Positions 7,763 through 17,564 of a DNA stretch of 64,000 nt are shown one piece after another (the stretch's first letter is position 1; each line of letters opens with the position of its first letter). The translations under genes were made by a program, and so were the position numbers. The notes beneath the pieces are model-generated. The model searched no databases. It worked only from the letters and a program-made list of their open reading frames with translations, and was not told where the DNA came from. This stretch comes from Streptomyces clavifer (lineage in GTDB: Bacteria; Actinomycetota; Actinomycetes; Streptomycetales; Streptomycetaceae): NCBI GenBank assembly GCA_014651175.1, contig BMWJ01000004.1, positions 310,001 to 374,000 on the forward strand, in the 5' to 3' direction.

Positions 7763-9217
7763 ATGAGCGGAGTGGATGCGACGGGGCCGGTACAGCGGAC
7801 GGCCGCGGGAGACCTGCGCATTCCGGTTGTTCCCGGGTTCGCGCAGCGGGCCGGGCGGGGGTCCGGGGGGCCGGCAGCGGGGTCCCCGAAGGCGGCAGGA
7901 AAGGCGTTGCGGCACAAGGTGCCGCGGTCGTCGCACAGTTCGCTGGTCCTGCCCTCCGGCCGGCCCGACGCCGTGCAGGCGGTAGAGGAGTCCGGCGTCG
8001 GCCGGGTGCCCGGGCTGACACCGATGCGGGTGGGGCGGATGGCTGCGACCCCGTTCGCCTTCCTGCGCGGATCCGCGGGGCTGATGGCCCACGACCTGGT
8101 GGGAACGCCGGTCACGGGCGTGGGCGCGCAGCTCTGCGGTGACGCGCACGCGGCCAACTTCGGCCTGTACGGCGACGCGCGCGGAAATCTGGTCATCGAC
8201 CTGAACGACTTCGACGAAACCGTCTTCGGTCCGTGGGAGTGGGACCTCAAGCGGCTCGCCACCTCGCTCGTCCTCGTGGGCCGCCTGGCCGGTGCGGACG
8301 AGGACACCTGCCGACAGGGCGCGTACGACACGGTGGGCGCGTACCGGCGCACGATGCGCCTGCTGGCCGGGCTGCCCGCACTGGACGCGTGGAACGCCAT
8401 CGCGGACGAGGAGCTCGTCTCGTACACCGATGCGCGGGACCTGCTCGGGACGCTGGAGCGGGTGTCGGCGAAGGCCCGCAACAACACGAGTGCCCGGTTC
8501 GCCGCCAGGTCCACGGAGGAGTGCGAGGACGGCGGACGCCGTTTCGTCGACGCGCCGCCCGTGCTGCGCAGGGTGCCTGACGCCGAGGCCGCCGCGGTCG
8601 CGGCGGGGCTCGAGGGCTACCTCGGGACGATTTCCGAGGACCGGGTTCCGCTTCTGGCCCGTTACGCGATCCACGACGTGGCGTTCCGCGTGGTCGGAAC
8701 GGGCAGCGTGGGGACCCGGTCGTACGTGGTGCTGCTGCTCGACCACCGTGGTGAGCCGCTGGTCCTGCAGGTGAAGGAAGCCCGTCCTTCGGCGCTCTCG
8801 CCGTATCTTCCCCGGGTCGGCTTCGATGCGCCGGAGGTGGTGCACGAGGGGCGCAGGGTGGTGCTCGGACAGAAGCGCATGCAGGTCGTCAGCGACATGC
8901 TGCTCGGATGGGCCGAGGTCGACGGCAGGCCGTACCAGGTGCGCCAGTTCAGGAACCGCAAGGGCAGCGTGGACCCCGCCGCTCTCTCGGCGGCCGAGGT
9001 GGACGACTACGGGCGGATGACCGGTGCGCTGCTGGCCCGGGCCCACGCGCACAGCGCCGACCCCCGGCTTCTCGCCGGCTACTGCGGGAAGAACGCCGAG
9101 CTGGACGACGCGGTTGCCGATTTCGCGGTGACGTACGCGGACCGGACCGAGGCGGACCACGCGGAGCTCGTACGGGCCGTCCGGGCCGGGCGAATAGCCG
9201 CCGAGCTCGGCGTCTGA
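7763..9217 (+). CDS. DUF2252 family protein (kinase-like fold)
   Basis: 484 aa. The family motifs are clear: PFAFLRGSAGLMAHDL, GDAHAANFGLYGD near residue 126 and DLNDFDETVFGPWEWDLKRL. The last two resemble the HGDxHxxN and DxD catalytic motifs of aminoglycoside and choline kinases. Further segments VGTGSVGTRSYVVLL and RQFRNRKGSVD are typical of the family. The first 60 residues are Gly/Pro-rich and poorly conserved. The substrate of DUF2252 proteins is not known. It heads a rightward group with the J-domain and rhodanese genes but is not tightly coupled to them. Confidence 0.88.
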   Translation: MSGVDATGPVQRTAAGDLRIPVVPGFAQRAGRGSGGPAAGSPKAAGKALRHKVPRSSHSSLVLPSGRPDAVQAVEESGVGRVPGLTPMRVGRMAATPFAFLRGSAGLMAHDLVGTPVTGVGAQLCGDAHAANFGLYGDARGNLVIDLNDFDETVFGPWEWDLKRLATSLVLVGRLAGADEDTCRQGAYDTVGAYRRTMRLLAGLPALDAWNAIADEELVSYTDARDLLGTLERVSAKARNNTSARFAARSTEECEDGGRRFVDAPPVLRRVPDAEAAAVAAGLEGYLGTISEDRVPLLARYAIHDVAFRVVGTGSVGTRSYVVLLLDHRGEPLVLQVKEARPSALSPYLPRVGFDAPEVVHEGRRVVLGQKRMQVVSDMLLGWAEVDGRPYQVRQFRNRKGSVDPAALSAAEVDDYGRMTGALLARAHAHSADPRLLAGYCGKNAELDDAVADFAVTYADRTEADHAELVRAVRAGRIAAELGV

Positions 9218-9275
9218 CGGGCCTGGTGGCCACCGCGCGTCTCTCTGGTGGCGGCCGTGGCCATACGCTGGACGA

Positions 9276-10280
9276 GTGACCCACGAAGCCGCCGGGGTGC
9301 CGACCACCCGGAACGACGAAGACCGGCAGGACCAGAGCCGGCAGGACGAGCCGCGGCATGCGTCGCCGGGCGATCTGCGGAGCGGTCCGCACGATGCGCC
9401 GCAGGCTGATGCCTCCACCGGTGACGCCGCTGCCGGTGCAACCGCAGGCGGGCCTGCCGGTGCGGCTGACGGCGCGGCGGGTGGGCCTGCGGGTGAATCC
9501 GGCGCGCCCCGGCCCGAGGAGCGGCTGGCGCGGGCTGTCCGGGTGGCCGAGCAGGCGTTGATCGAGTTCGAGATCGCGGTGGAGACCTTCCGCGTGGAGG
9601 TCGAGAACTTCTCCCGGCTCCACCACCAGAAGCTCGGCCCGATGTACGCACGCCTCGACGAGCTCGATGCTCAGATCGCGGAGGCCCGGGCCGCGAGGAC
9701 CGGTGATCCGGAGGATCTGCGCAAGGCGCAGGACGCCCGGGCGATGGTCATGCCGATGCCCGGGGTCGACGAGCTCTTCCACGACTGGATGGACTCCGAC
9801 GGACTCTCGCCCGAGGCCGCGGCCATGCTGACGGAGCAGCCGGTCAGGCCGCCCAAGCGGGTCAGGCCGAGTGAGGAGGCGCGCAAGCTCTACCGGGAGC
9901 TGGCCCGCAAGGCCCACCCGGACCTCGCGCCGGACGAGAAGGAGCGGACACGGCGGGACGAGTTCATCGCCCGGGTGAACGCGGCCTACGGACGTGGTGA
10001 CGTGGCCCTGCTGAAGGAACTGGCGGGGGAGTGGGCGGCAGGGCCGGTGGCGCCGGAGCTGCAGCTGAGCGAGAGCGAGGAGCTCTACGCCAGGCTGGAA
10101 TGGCTCAGCCGCCGCAAGGAGCTGCTCACCGTCCTCGCCAAGGAGCTGGAGGAGAGCGCGATCGGCTCGATGCTGCGGATGGCACCTGACGACCCCGACC
10201 TGCTGCTGGACGACATCGGCGAGAAGCTTCTGGCCGAGGTGTCCCAGCGGGAGGATGAGCTGGCGGGCCTGGTGCAGTAG
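9276..10280 (+). CDS. Protein with C-terminal J-like domain
   Basis: 334 aa from a GTG start. Residues 1-85 are low-complexity Ala/Gly/Asp. A coiled-coil-like segment follows (ALIEFEIAVETFRVEVENFSRLHHQKLG). A J-domain-like region appears near 204-250 (KLYRELARKAHPDLAPDEKER...FIARVNAAYGRGD), where HPD is the signature that stimulates Hsp70 ATPases. The rest is acidic and helical. The layout differs from DnaJ (no Gly/Phe or zinc regions), so it is a specialised J-protein; partner and role are unknown. Confidence 0.8.
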   Translation: MTHEAAGVPTTRNDEDRQDQSRQDEPRHASPGDLRSGPHDAPQADASTGDAAAGATAGGPAGAADGAAGGPAGESGAPRPEERLARAVRVAEQALIEFEIAVETFRVEVENFSRLHHQKLGPMYARLDELDAQIAEARAARTGDPEDLRKAQDARAMVMPMPGVDELFHDWMDSDGLSPEAAAMLTEQPVRPPKRVRPSEEARKLYRELARKAHPDLAPDEKERTRRDEFIARVNAAYGRGDVALLKELAGEWAAGPVAPELQLSESEELYARLEWLSRRKELLTVLAKELEESAIGSMLRMAPDDPDLLLDDIGEKLLAEVSQREDELAGLVQ

Positions 10281-10326
10281 CGTTTCCGGTGACCGTGGCG
10301 CGTACGTACGAGAGAAGGCATGACCC

Positions 10327-10671
10327 ATGAATTTCGCTCCGCTTCCCTCGGTGGATGTCGCGGCCGTGCCGTCGGACGGCTTCGTGCTGGACGTGCGGGA
10401 GGCCGACGAGTGGGCAGCCGGACATGTCGATGGTGCGCTGCACATCCCCATGAGCGACTTCGTGGCCCGCTTCGGTGAGCTGACCGAGGCAGCCGAAGAC
10501 GGCCGTCGTGTCCATGTGATGTGCCGGGTCGGCGGCCGGTCGGCCCAGGTCACCCAGTATCTGGTGCAGCAGGGCATCGACGCCGTGAACATCGACGGCG
10601 GGATGCTCGCCTGGGACGGCGCAGGGCGCCCGATGGTCGCGGACAACGGGAACCCGGCTTTCGTTCTCTGA
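10327..10671 (+). CDS. Single-domain rhodanese-like protein
   Basis: 114-aa single rhodanese domain. DVREADEWAAGHVDGALHIPM is the CH2A-type signature. The active-site loop CRVGGRS (near residues 65-71) contains the catalytic Cys that carries persulfide, and NIDGGMLAWDGAG closes the domain. Such stand-alone domains transfer sulfur or sense it. A strong terminator follows, so it ends this transcription unit. Confidence 0.93.
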   Translation: MNFAPLPSVDVAAVPSDGFVLDVREADEWAAGHVDGALHIPMSDFVARFGELTEAAEDGRRVHVMCRVGGRSAQVTQYLVQQGIDAVNIDGGMLAWDGAGRPMVADNGNPAFVL

Positions 10672-10770
10672 GCATCGCGCTCCGAGTGCTCCGGCAGGCA
10701 TGGCAGGGGCCGCTGTCCGGCAGGTCCGCCGGTGACAGGCAGCGCCAGCGGCCGTGACGTAGCAGTGCCC

Positions 10771-10805
10771 GCAGCAGCCCCGCACCGAGCCGGCGCGGGG
10801 CTGCT
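10771..10805. terminator. Bidirectional terminator between rhodanese and paaE
   Basis: CAGCAGCCCCGC and GCGGGGCTGCTG form a perfect 12-bp stem with an 11-nt loop, placed between converging genes. Confidence 0.75.
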
Positions 10806-10858
10806 GGGCTGTGCGGCGCAGGGCACGGAAGCGGCCGGACCGTTCGCGGTGGGCCTCT

Positions 10859-11920
10859 TCAGCGGTCGAAGTCGAGCTCCACGTCCGGGGTGACGGGGTG
10901 CGACTGGCAGGCGAGTACGAAGCCTGCCCCGGTCTCCTCCGGTTCCAGTGCGAAATTGCGGTCCATCCTCACCTCGCCCGAGACGAGGAACGCACGGCAG
11001 GTCCCGCACACACCTCCCTTACAGGCGTAGGGGGCGTCCGAGCGGCTCCGCAGCACCGTCTCCAGCAGCGACTCGCCGCTTTGGACCGGCCAGCTGCCCG
11101 AGCGGCCGTCTAGCGTCGCCGTGAGGGTGCTCTGCGCCGGTGTGCCGGTCAGGGCGGGCGGGGGCGTATCCGTCCCTTCGTCGGCCACGTGGAAGATCTC
11201 CTGGTGGATGCGCGACCGGTCGACCCCCAGTGCCCGCAGGGCGTCTTCCGCTCCCTTGACCAGACCGAAGGGTCCGCACAGGAACCAGCCGTCCACGTCG
11301 GGCACGGGGAGGAGCGCGGGGAGCAGCCCGGTGAGTCGCTCGCGGTCCAGCCGGCCGGACGGAAGCCCGGCGGCCTGCTCCTCCCTGGACAGGGCGGTCA
11401 CCAGCTGGAAGCGGTCCGGGTAGCGGTCCTTCAGGTCGGCCACCTCGTCGAGGAACATGGTCGATGCCGCGGTCCGGTCACTGCGGACCAGACAGAAGCG
11501 CGCCAGGGGCTCACGGGCCAGGAGCGTGGCCGCGATCGACAGGACCGGAGTGATGCCGCTGCCGCCGACGACCGCCGCGAAGAGGCCTGGGCGCGGGGCG
11601 AGGACGAAGCGGCCCATGGGGGCCATCGCCTCCACCCGATCGCCGACCGCCAGCTCCTTGAGTGCGTACGTGGAGAAGGCGCCGCCGTCGACCAGGCGGA
11701 TGCCCACACGCAGCACGGGATCGCCCGGCCCTTCGGTGGCCGGTGCGCAGATCGAGTACGACCGGCGGATCTCCTCACCCCCGACGGTGTAGCGCACGTT
11801 CAGGTGCTGGCCGGGTGTGTGCCGGAAGGTCTCGCGCAGCTCGGGCGGCACGGCGAAGGTGACGGCCACCGCATCGTCCGTGATCCGTTCGATCGCGCTG
11901 ACCCGGAGCGGATGGAACAT
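10859..11920 (-). CDS. paaE: Phenylacetyl-CoA 1,2-epoxidase, reductase subunit PaaE
   Basis: 353-aa flavo-iron-sulfur reductase feeding NADPH electrons to the PaaAC di-iron oxygenase. It has an FAD domain with RRSYSICAP, an NAD-binding domain with VVGGSGITPVLSI, and a C-terminal plant-type 2Fe-2S domain with CKGGVCGTC near 296-305 plus a downstream Cys (FVLACQSHP). The start codon at 11920 directly abuts the paaD stop, so the two are translationally coupled. It is the last gene of paaABCDE. Confidence 0.96.
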   Translation of the reverse strand: MFHPLRVSAIERITDDAVAVTFAVPPELRETFRHTPGQHLNVRYTVGGEEIRRSYSICAPATEGPGDPVLRVGIRLVDGGAFSTYALKELAVGDRVEAMAPMGRFVLAPRPGLFAAVVGGSGITPVLSIAATLLAREPLARFCLVRSDRTAASTMFLDEVADLKDRYPDRFQLVTALSREEQAAGLPSGRLDRERLTGLLPALLPVPDVDGWFLCGPFGLVKGAEDALRALGVDRSRIHQEIFHVADEGTDTPPPALTGTPAQSTLTATLDGRSGSWPVQSGESLLETVLRSRSDAPYACKGGVCGTCRAFLVSGEVRMDRNFALEPEETGAGFVLACQSHPVTPDVELDFDR

Positions 11921-12418
11921 CTACAACTCCTTGAAGTGGTCGAACGGCTCCCGGCAGTCCACACAGCGACGCAACGCCTTGCACGCCGTGGAGGAGAACC
12001 GGCTCAGCAGCTCCGTGTCGGTCGAGCCGCAGTGCGGGCAGCGCACCGAGAGCGTCAGCGGTACCGGGCCGCCGGGCCCGCCACTGTGCCGTGGCGGTGC
12101 TATCCCGAACTCTGCGAGCTTGCGCCGCCCTTCGTCGCTGATGTCGTCCGTCGACCAGGCCGGCGCGAGCACCGTGACCACGGAGACCTCCGCCACGCCG
12201 TGCTCGTGCAGTACCCGCTCGATGTCGGCGGACATGGCCTCGATCGCGGGGCAGCCGGTGTACGTAGGTGTGAGCTGCACGGTGACTTTGTCCGGGCCGT
12301 GCACCCGCACACCGCGGAGCACACCGAGCTCGTCCAGGGTGAGGACGGGGAGCTCCGGGTCGGGCACGGAGCCCGCCAGCCGGTGGAGCTCGGCCTCCAG
12401 CAGGGTTTCGGTCACCAT
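11921..12418 (-). CDS. paaD: Phenylacetyl-CoA epoxidase maturation protein PaaD
   Basis: 165 aa. A DUF59/MIP18 domain (SVPDPELPVLTLDELGVLRGV, TPTYTGCPAIEAM) is thought to help assemble metal or Fe-S centres of the epoxidase. The C-terminus has two Cys pairs (CPHCGS and CVDC) that look like a zinc ribbon, usual for PaaD. The ATG at 12418 overlaps the end of paaC by 7 nt (ATGGTGA). Confidence 0.95.
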   Translation of the reverse strand: MVTETLLEAELHRLAGSVPDPELPVLTLDELGVLRGVRVHGPDKVTVQLTPTYTGCPAIEAMSADIERVLHEHGVAEVSVVTVLAPAWSTDDISDEGRRKLAEFGIAPPRHSGGPGGPVPLTLSVRCPHCGSTDTELLSRFSSTACKALRRCVDCREPFDHFKEL

Positions 12419-13113
12419 GACGCCCCCGGGTGGCTGCGGTGCAGATGCTGCATCTCGGCCAGCATCTTGCCGAACGGCTCGGTGTGCAGGCCCTGACGGC
12501 CCGCCCCCGCCGCCCAGGCCCCGGACTGCGGGCCTGAGGGGGGCGTCAGGGTGGCCCGCTCGACGACGGAGGTGACGGCTGCCAGCCAGCCGTCGCGCAG
12601 CGCCTGCCAGTCGACGTCGACGCCCTCGACGGGCTCGAAGAGCTCGCCGGTGAAACGCCACAGCCCGTCCAGACCGCGCTGCATCCGCTCGTGGCTCTCC
12701 GCGGTGCCGTCGCCGAGCCGCAGGACCCACTGCTCCGCGTGGTCGCGGTGGTACGCGACCTCCTTGACCGCCTTGGCCGCGAGATCCGCGAACTCACCCT
12801 CGCCGGCTGCCAGCCGCTCGTACAGCAGGTGCTGGTAGACGGAGAAGTAGAGCTGGCGGGCGATGGTGTGGGCGAAGTCGCCGTTCGGCTGCTCCACGAG
12901 CTGGAGGTTGCGGAAGGAGCGCTCCTCCCTGAGGAAGGCCAGCTCGTCCTCGTCCCCGACGAACGAGAGCAGCATCCTGGCCTGCCCCAGCAGGTCCAGG
13001 GCGATATTGGCGAGGGCCACCTCCTCCTCCAGCACGGGGGCGTGACCCGCCCACTCCCCCAGCCGGTGCGACAGCACCAGCGCGTCGTCCCCGAGGGCGA
13101 GCGCCGCGCTCAC
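12412..13113 (-). CDS. paaC: Phenylacetyl-CoA epoxidase structural subunit PaaC
   Basis: 233 aa, ferritin-like partner of PaaA. It starts with GTG at 13111-13113, overlapping the paaB stop (GTGA). Typical segments are LSHRLGEWAGHAPVLEEEVALANIALDLLGQARMLL and EVAYHRDHAEQWVLRLGDGT. PaaC keeps the helical bundle but usually lacks full iron ligation. Together with PaaA, B and E it forms the ring-1,2-epoxidase complex. Confidence 0.95.
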   Translation of the reverse strand: MSAALALGDDALVLSHRLGEWAGHAPVLEEEVALANIALDLLGQARMLLSFVGDEDELAFLREERSFRNLQLVEQPNGDFAHTIARQLYFSVYQHLLYERLAAGEGEFADLAAKAVKEVAYHRDHAEQWVLRLGDGTAESHERMQRGLDGLWRFTGELFEPVEGVDVDWQALRDGWLAAVTSVVERATLTPPSGPQSGAWAAGAGRQGLHTEPFGKMLAEMQHLHRSHPGASW

Positions 13114-13396
13114 AGGTGCTTCACCCCTTCCGGGATCTCGTAGAAGGTGGGGTGGCGGTAGGGCTTGTCCCCGGCGGGCTCGAAGAACGAGTCCTTCTCG
13201 TCCGGCGAGGAAGCGGTGATCTCCGTGGACGGGACCACCCAGAGGGAGACGCCCTCGGACCGGCGCGTGTAGAGATCGCGTGCGTTGCGCAGGGCCATCT
13301 CGGCGTCCGGTGCGTGCAGGCTGCCCGCGTGGGTGTGCGACAGCCCGCGCCGTGAGCGCACGAACACCTCCCACAGCGGCCAGTCGGTCGAGTTGC

Positions 13397-13400
<4 letters not shown>
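13110..13400 (-). CDS. paaB: Phenylacetyl-CoA epoxidase subunit PaaB
   Basis: 96 aa. The family pattern is clear: [41 protein letters not shown]. It bridges PaaA-PaaC heterodimers in the complex. Its start overlaps the paaA stop by 4 nt, consistent with stoichiometric translation. Confidence 0.96.
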
Positions 13401-14428
<1,028 letters not shown>

Positions 14429-14440
14429 CCCGGGCTCCCT

Positions 14441-14458
14441 ACCGACCGATCGTTCGGT
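14441..14458. promoter_or_regulatory. PaaR-type operator 1 (paaA promoter)
   Basis: 18-bp near-palindrome ACCGACCGATCGTTCGGT, asymmetric only at its sixth and thirteenth bases, just upstream of the paaA ribosome site. The same element occurs before paaN and, with two changes, before bkdA1. A TetR repressor encoded beside paaN is the likely binder. Confidence 0.75.
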
Positions 14459-14503
14459 TCCTTGACTTCAATGGTGAGTCGGAGGCCCGTAGGGTGTCAA
14501 CCC

Positions 14504-14512
14504 TGTGGATAA
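14504..14512 (-). other. DnaA box 3
   Basis: TGTGGATAA, the complement of TTATCCACA, a consensus DnaA box. It lies 46 bp from the paaA operator in the divergent paaA/DUF5819 gap. Confidence 0.6.
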
Positions 14513-14516
14513 CTGA

Positions 14517-15473
14517 GTGGTGATCGACGGTGATCGGGGCGGGATGGATTCGGACCACGGTGGGCGCGCCGGAAGCGAGAAGAAGGCCGCCTGGCCGGAG
14601 GTGACCAGTCACCCCGCCGCAGGTCCGGACGGTGGACCGGGCACCAGCGCCCCGTCGGCGGAAGGCGGGGACGGCCGGGCGGACGCCGACGCCGTACCCC
14701 CCGGGATACCGGGCTCGGCGTCGGGCCGCGACACGCCTTCCGACGCACCGGCGGACGATCCGGCCTCGGGCGCCGGTGCCGGGCCCGCCGTGCACCGCGC
14801 GGGCGGTGGGATAGCCGCGCTCTCGCTTCCCTACCAGATCACCGCAGCACTGGCGCTGTCCGTCATGGGCCTCCTGGCCTGTGGACACCTGGCCATGGTC
14901 TTTCTGCACGTCGCCCCGTCCAACACGCTGACGAAGCAGCACGGCGAAGTGGTCGACGACTGGATCTATCCGGAGTTCGAGCAGAACTGGAAGCTGTTCG
15001 CCCCCAATCCGCTCCAGCAGAACATCTACGTGCACGTACGGGCCGAGGTGGCCGGTGCCGACGGCCGCACCACCACGCGCTGGATGAGCCTGACGCACGA
15101 GGACGGCGAGGCGATACGCGGCAACCCCCTGCCCAGCCACGTCCACCAGAACGAGCTGCGGCGCGCCTGGGACTTCTACACCGGTTCGCACACCGACGAG
15201 AACCGCGCCAACGGCCTCCGCGGCGAACTGTCCGAGCGCTACATCCGCCGGATCGTGATGCTGCGCCTGTCCGATCACGACTACGGCGGCACCGTGGAGC
15301 GCATCCAGGTGCGGTCCTCCGTGCGATCCGTCGGTGCCCCGCCCTGGAGTAACGAGAAGATCAACACCAAGCCGAACTACCGGGTCCTCCCGTGGTGGAC
15401 CGTCACATCGGCCGATCTCCCCGCCCAGGCCGGGGAAGACCGGGCTTCACGCGGTGAGGAGGCGGAGAAGTGA
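14517..15473 (+). CDS. DUF5819 family membrane protein (SdpA-like)
   Basis: Up to 318 aa. The first 100 residues are disordered Gly/Pro/Asp-rich. One membrane helix lies near 105-128 (ITAALALSVMGLLACGHLAMVF). An extracytoplasmic domain follows with QNWKLFAPNPLQQNIYVHVRAEV, a tryptophan/phenylalanine motif also seen in SdpA proteins. The start is uncertain: GTG at 14517 or 14520, or ATG at 14544; none has an ideal ribosome site. The stop overlaps the HTTM gene start (GTGA), so the two are coupled. Function is not established; SdpA-SdpB-like handling of a peptide is a hypothesis. Confidence 0.82.
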   Translation: MVIDGDRGGMDSDHGGRAGSEKKAAWPEVTSHPAAGPDGGPGTSAPSAEGGDGRADADAVPPGIPGSASGRDTPSDAPADDPASGAGAGPAVHRAGGGIAALSLPYQITAALALSVMGLLACGHLAMVFLHVAPSNTLTKQHGEVVDDWIYPEFEQNWKLFAPNPLQQNIYVHVRAEVAGADGRTTTRWMSLTHEDGEAIRGNPLPSHVHQNELRRAWDFYTGSHTDENRANGLRGELSERYIRRIVMLRLSDHDYGGTVERIQVRSSVRSVGAPPWSNEKINTKPNYRVLPWWTVTSADLPAQAGEDRASRGEEAEK

Positions 15474-16747
15474 GCGCCCCCGTCCAGGACCGCGGCACCA
15501 CCGGGGACAGCCCGTCCCCGTCCTCAGCGGCCCGCGCCGTCCAGCGCGTGACCGCCGTGCCCCTCGGCACCTACCAGAGCGCTGTCGTCCGGATCGGCGT
15601 CTCGGCCACGTATCTGTTGTTCCTGCTGCGCGAGCTGCCGCACAGGCGTGAGCTGTACGGCCCCGACGGCCCCTGGCAGTGGGACATGGCTCGTCGGCTC
15701 ATCAGCAACAACGACTCCTTCACGGTTCTCATGTGGTCGCAGAGCGCGATCTGGTTCGAGATCGTGTACGCGCTCACCCTGGTGTCGGCCGCGCTGCTCA
15801 TGGTCGGCTGGCGGACCCGTGCGACGTCCGTCCTGTTCATGACCGGGGTGCTCTCGCTCCAGAACCGCAGCATCTTCATGGGTGACGGCGGTGACAACGT
15901 CATCCACCTGCTGGCGATCTACCTGGTGCTGACGCGCTGTGCGCGGGTGTGGTCCCTGGACGCACGCCGAGCCGCACGGAACGCGGCGCGACTCGCGGCC
16001 GACAGCCGGCCCGCACGGGACGTCGCCGGCCCCGCCCTGTGGGCCGTGCTCGGCCTGGTGCTGGTCCCGGCCACCGTGCTGGGCGGGCTCGGTGGTACCT
16101 GGTGGCTGCCGTCCCTCCTGTGGGTGCTGTGGCTGGGCAATGGCGCGTGGTGGGCCCTGAACCGTCGCGCCCCCGACCATGAACTGCGCACCCTGCTCGA
16201 TGTCCTGGCCAACCTCGCCCACAACGCCGGCCTCGTCGTGATCATGGCTGAGGTCTGCCTGATCTACGCGACCGCCGGCTGGTACAAGATCCAGGGCTCC
16301 CGCTGGCAGGACGGCACCGCGCTCTACTACCCGCTCAAACTTGACTACTTCACCCCGTGGCCCGGCCTCTCCGGGCTTCTCGCCTCCAGTGCGCTCGCGG
16401 TCATGGTGCTGACGTACGCCACGGTCATCGTGCAGGTCGCCTTCCCGTTCACGCTGTTCAACCGTCGGGTCAAGAACGTCCTGCTGGTCGTCATGATCGG
16501 CGAGCACGCCGGGATCGCCGTGCTGCTCGGACTGCCGTTCTTCTCGATGGCGATGATCGCCGCCGATGCGGTCTTCCTGCCGACGGTCTTCCTGGTGTGG
16601 CTGGGCGGCAAGGTGGCGCTCGGCCGGCAGCGGCTCTCCTCCCGTCGTCGGGGCAAGGCCGTGGTGCCGGGGCCGCGCCGGGCGGACGCGGACGAACAGG
16701 AGGCGGCGCGGACCGGTGCCGGCGGTGGCCATACGCTCGTCGGGTGA
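15470..16747 (+). CDS. HTTM-domain membrane protein (SdpB/VKGC-like)
   Basis: 425 aa, GTG start overlapping the DUF5819 stop. HTTM is the horizontally transferred transmembrane domain shared by vitamin K-dependent carboxylase and SdpB. It is recognised by LQNRSIFMGDGGDNVIHLLAIYLVL near 124-148 and GWYKIQGSRWQDGTALYYPL near 267-286. Many membrane helices span about 45-375, and the Arg-rich C-terminus is cytoplasmic. It lacks the lumenal domain of true carboxylases, so SdpB-like action with its DUF5819 partner is more likely than carboxylation. It is followed by trmH with another GTGA overlap. Confidence 0.85.
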   Translation: MSAPVQDRGTTGDSPSPSSAARAVQRVTAVPLGTYQSAVVRIGVSATYLLFLLRELPHRRELYGPDGPWQWDMARRLISNNDSFTVLMWSQSAIWFEIVYALTLVSAALLMVGWRTRATSVLFMTGVLSLQNRSIFMGDGGDNVIHLLAIYLVLTRCARVWSLDARRAARNAARLAADSRPARDVAGPALWAVLGLVLVPATVLGGLGGTWWLPSLLWVLWLGNGAWWALNRRAPDHELRTLLDVLANLAHNAGLVVIMAEVCLIYATAGWYKIQGSRWQDGTALYYPLKLDYFTPWPGLSGLLASSALAVMVLTYATVIVQVAFPFTLFNRRVKNVLLVVMIGEHAGIAVLLGLPFFSMAMIAADAVFLPTVFLVWLGGKVALGRQRLSSRRRGKAVVPGPRRADADEQEAARTGAGGGHTLVG

Positions 16748-17472
16748 CCAGCGAGACCGGCAGTACAGAAGAGCCCCGGGCGACCGAAGGGCCCGGGGCG
16801 GCGGCGACGCCCGATTCCCCGGCGGATCCCATGCAGTACGACGACGGGTACGGCAACGAGATCGGTGTCGGGCCGCACCCGGTGCCCTGGCCCGAGGGGG
16901 AGCGCTACGACCCCGAGCTGCTCGCCCAGGGCGACCGGCGCAACGTGGGCGACGCCTACCGGTACTGGACGCGGGAGGCGATCGTCGCCGATCTCGACCT
17001 GCGGCGGCACGACTTCCACGTGGCGGTGGAGAACTGGAGCCACGACTTCAACATCGGGTCGGTCGTACGTACGGCCAACGCCTTCCTCGCCAAGGAGATC
17101 CACATCGTGGGGCGGCGTCGCTGGAACCGGCGGGGGGCGATGGTCACCGACCGCTACCAGCATGTGCGGCACCACCCCGACACGGCGGACCTGACCGCCT
17201 GGGCGGAGGCGGAAGGGCTGCCGATCATCGGCATCGACAACCTTCCCGGTGCTGTCCCGCTGGAGCGGACGGAGCTGCCGCGGCGGTGTGTGCTGCTGTT
17301 CGGGCAGGAGGGGCCCGGCCTGACGGACGGAGCGCGCGCGCACGCCTCGATGGTCTGCTCGATCGCGCAGTTCGGTTCGACGCGGTCGATCAACGCCGGT
17401 GCCGCGGCGGCCATCGCGATGCACGCCTGGGTGCAGCGGTACGCGGACATCCCGGACCCGCGGGGCGGGTGA
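16744..17472 (+). CDS. SpoU/TrmH-family RNA 2'-O-methyltransferase
   Basis: 242 aa with GTG start overlapping the HTTM stop. The three knotted-methyltransferase motifs are present: NWSHDFNIGSVVRTANAF (motif 1), LLFGQEGPGL (motif 2) and SIAQFGSTRSINAGAAAAIAM (motif 3, SAM knot). About 65 residues precede the first motif, part of them acidic and disordered. The modified RNA (tRNA or 23S rRNA) cannot be told from sequence. Its coupling to a DUF5819-HTTM pair may simply reflect operon position. Confidence 0.92.
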   Translation: MTSETGSTEEPRATEGPGAAATPDSPADPMQYDDGYGNEIGVGPHPVPWPEGERYDPELLAQGDRRNVGDAYRYWTREAIVADLDLRRHDFHVAVENWSHDFNIGSVVRTANAFLAKEIHIVGRRRWNRRGAMVTDRYQHVRHHPDTADLTAWAEAEGLPIIGIDNLPGAVPLERTELPRRCVLLFGQEGPGLTDGARAHASMVCSIAQFGSTRSINAGAAAAIAMHAWVQRYADIPDPRGG

Positions 17473-17514
17473 CCGGCGGACCGGTGGAGCGGATCCCGCT
17501 CCACGGTCCGCCGG
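17473..17514. terminator. Bidirectional terminator between trmH and paaN
   Basis: CCGGCGGACC/GGTCCGCCGG plus GTGGAGCGG/CCGCTCCAC form a 19-bp stem with one bulged G and a 3-nt loop, directly after the trmH stop and before the converging paaN end. Confidence 0.8.
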
Positions 17515-17564
17515 TGGTGGTCCGGTGGGGCGGCGGACCTCCGCCACCCGGTCCGCCCGGTGCT

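Noticed and set aside
14878-14886. Additional DnaA-box-like sequence TGTGGACAC inside the DUF5819 gene
   Set aside because: One mismatch to the consensus and within coding sequence; not counted with the exact boxes.
15470-16747. True vitamin K-dependent gamma-carboxylase
   Set aside because: Only the HTTM membrane domain is present; the large lumenal domain of carboxylases is missing.
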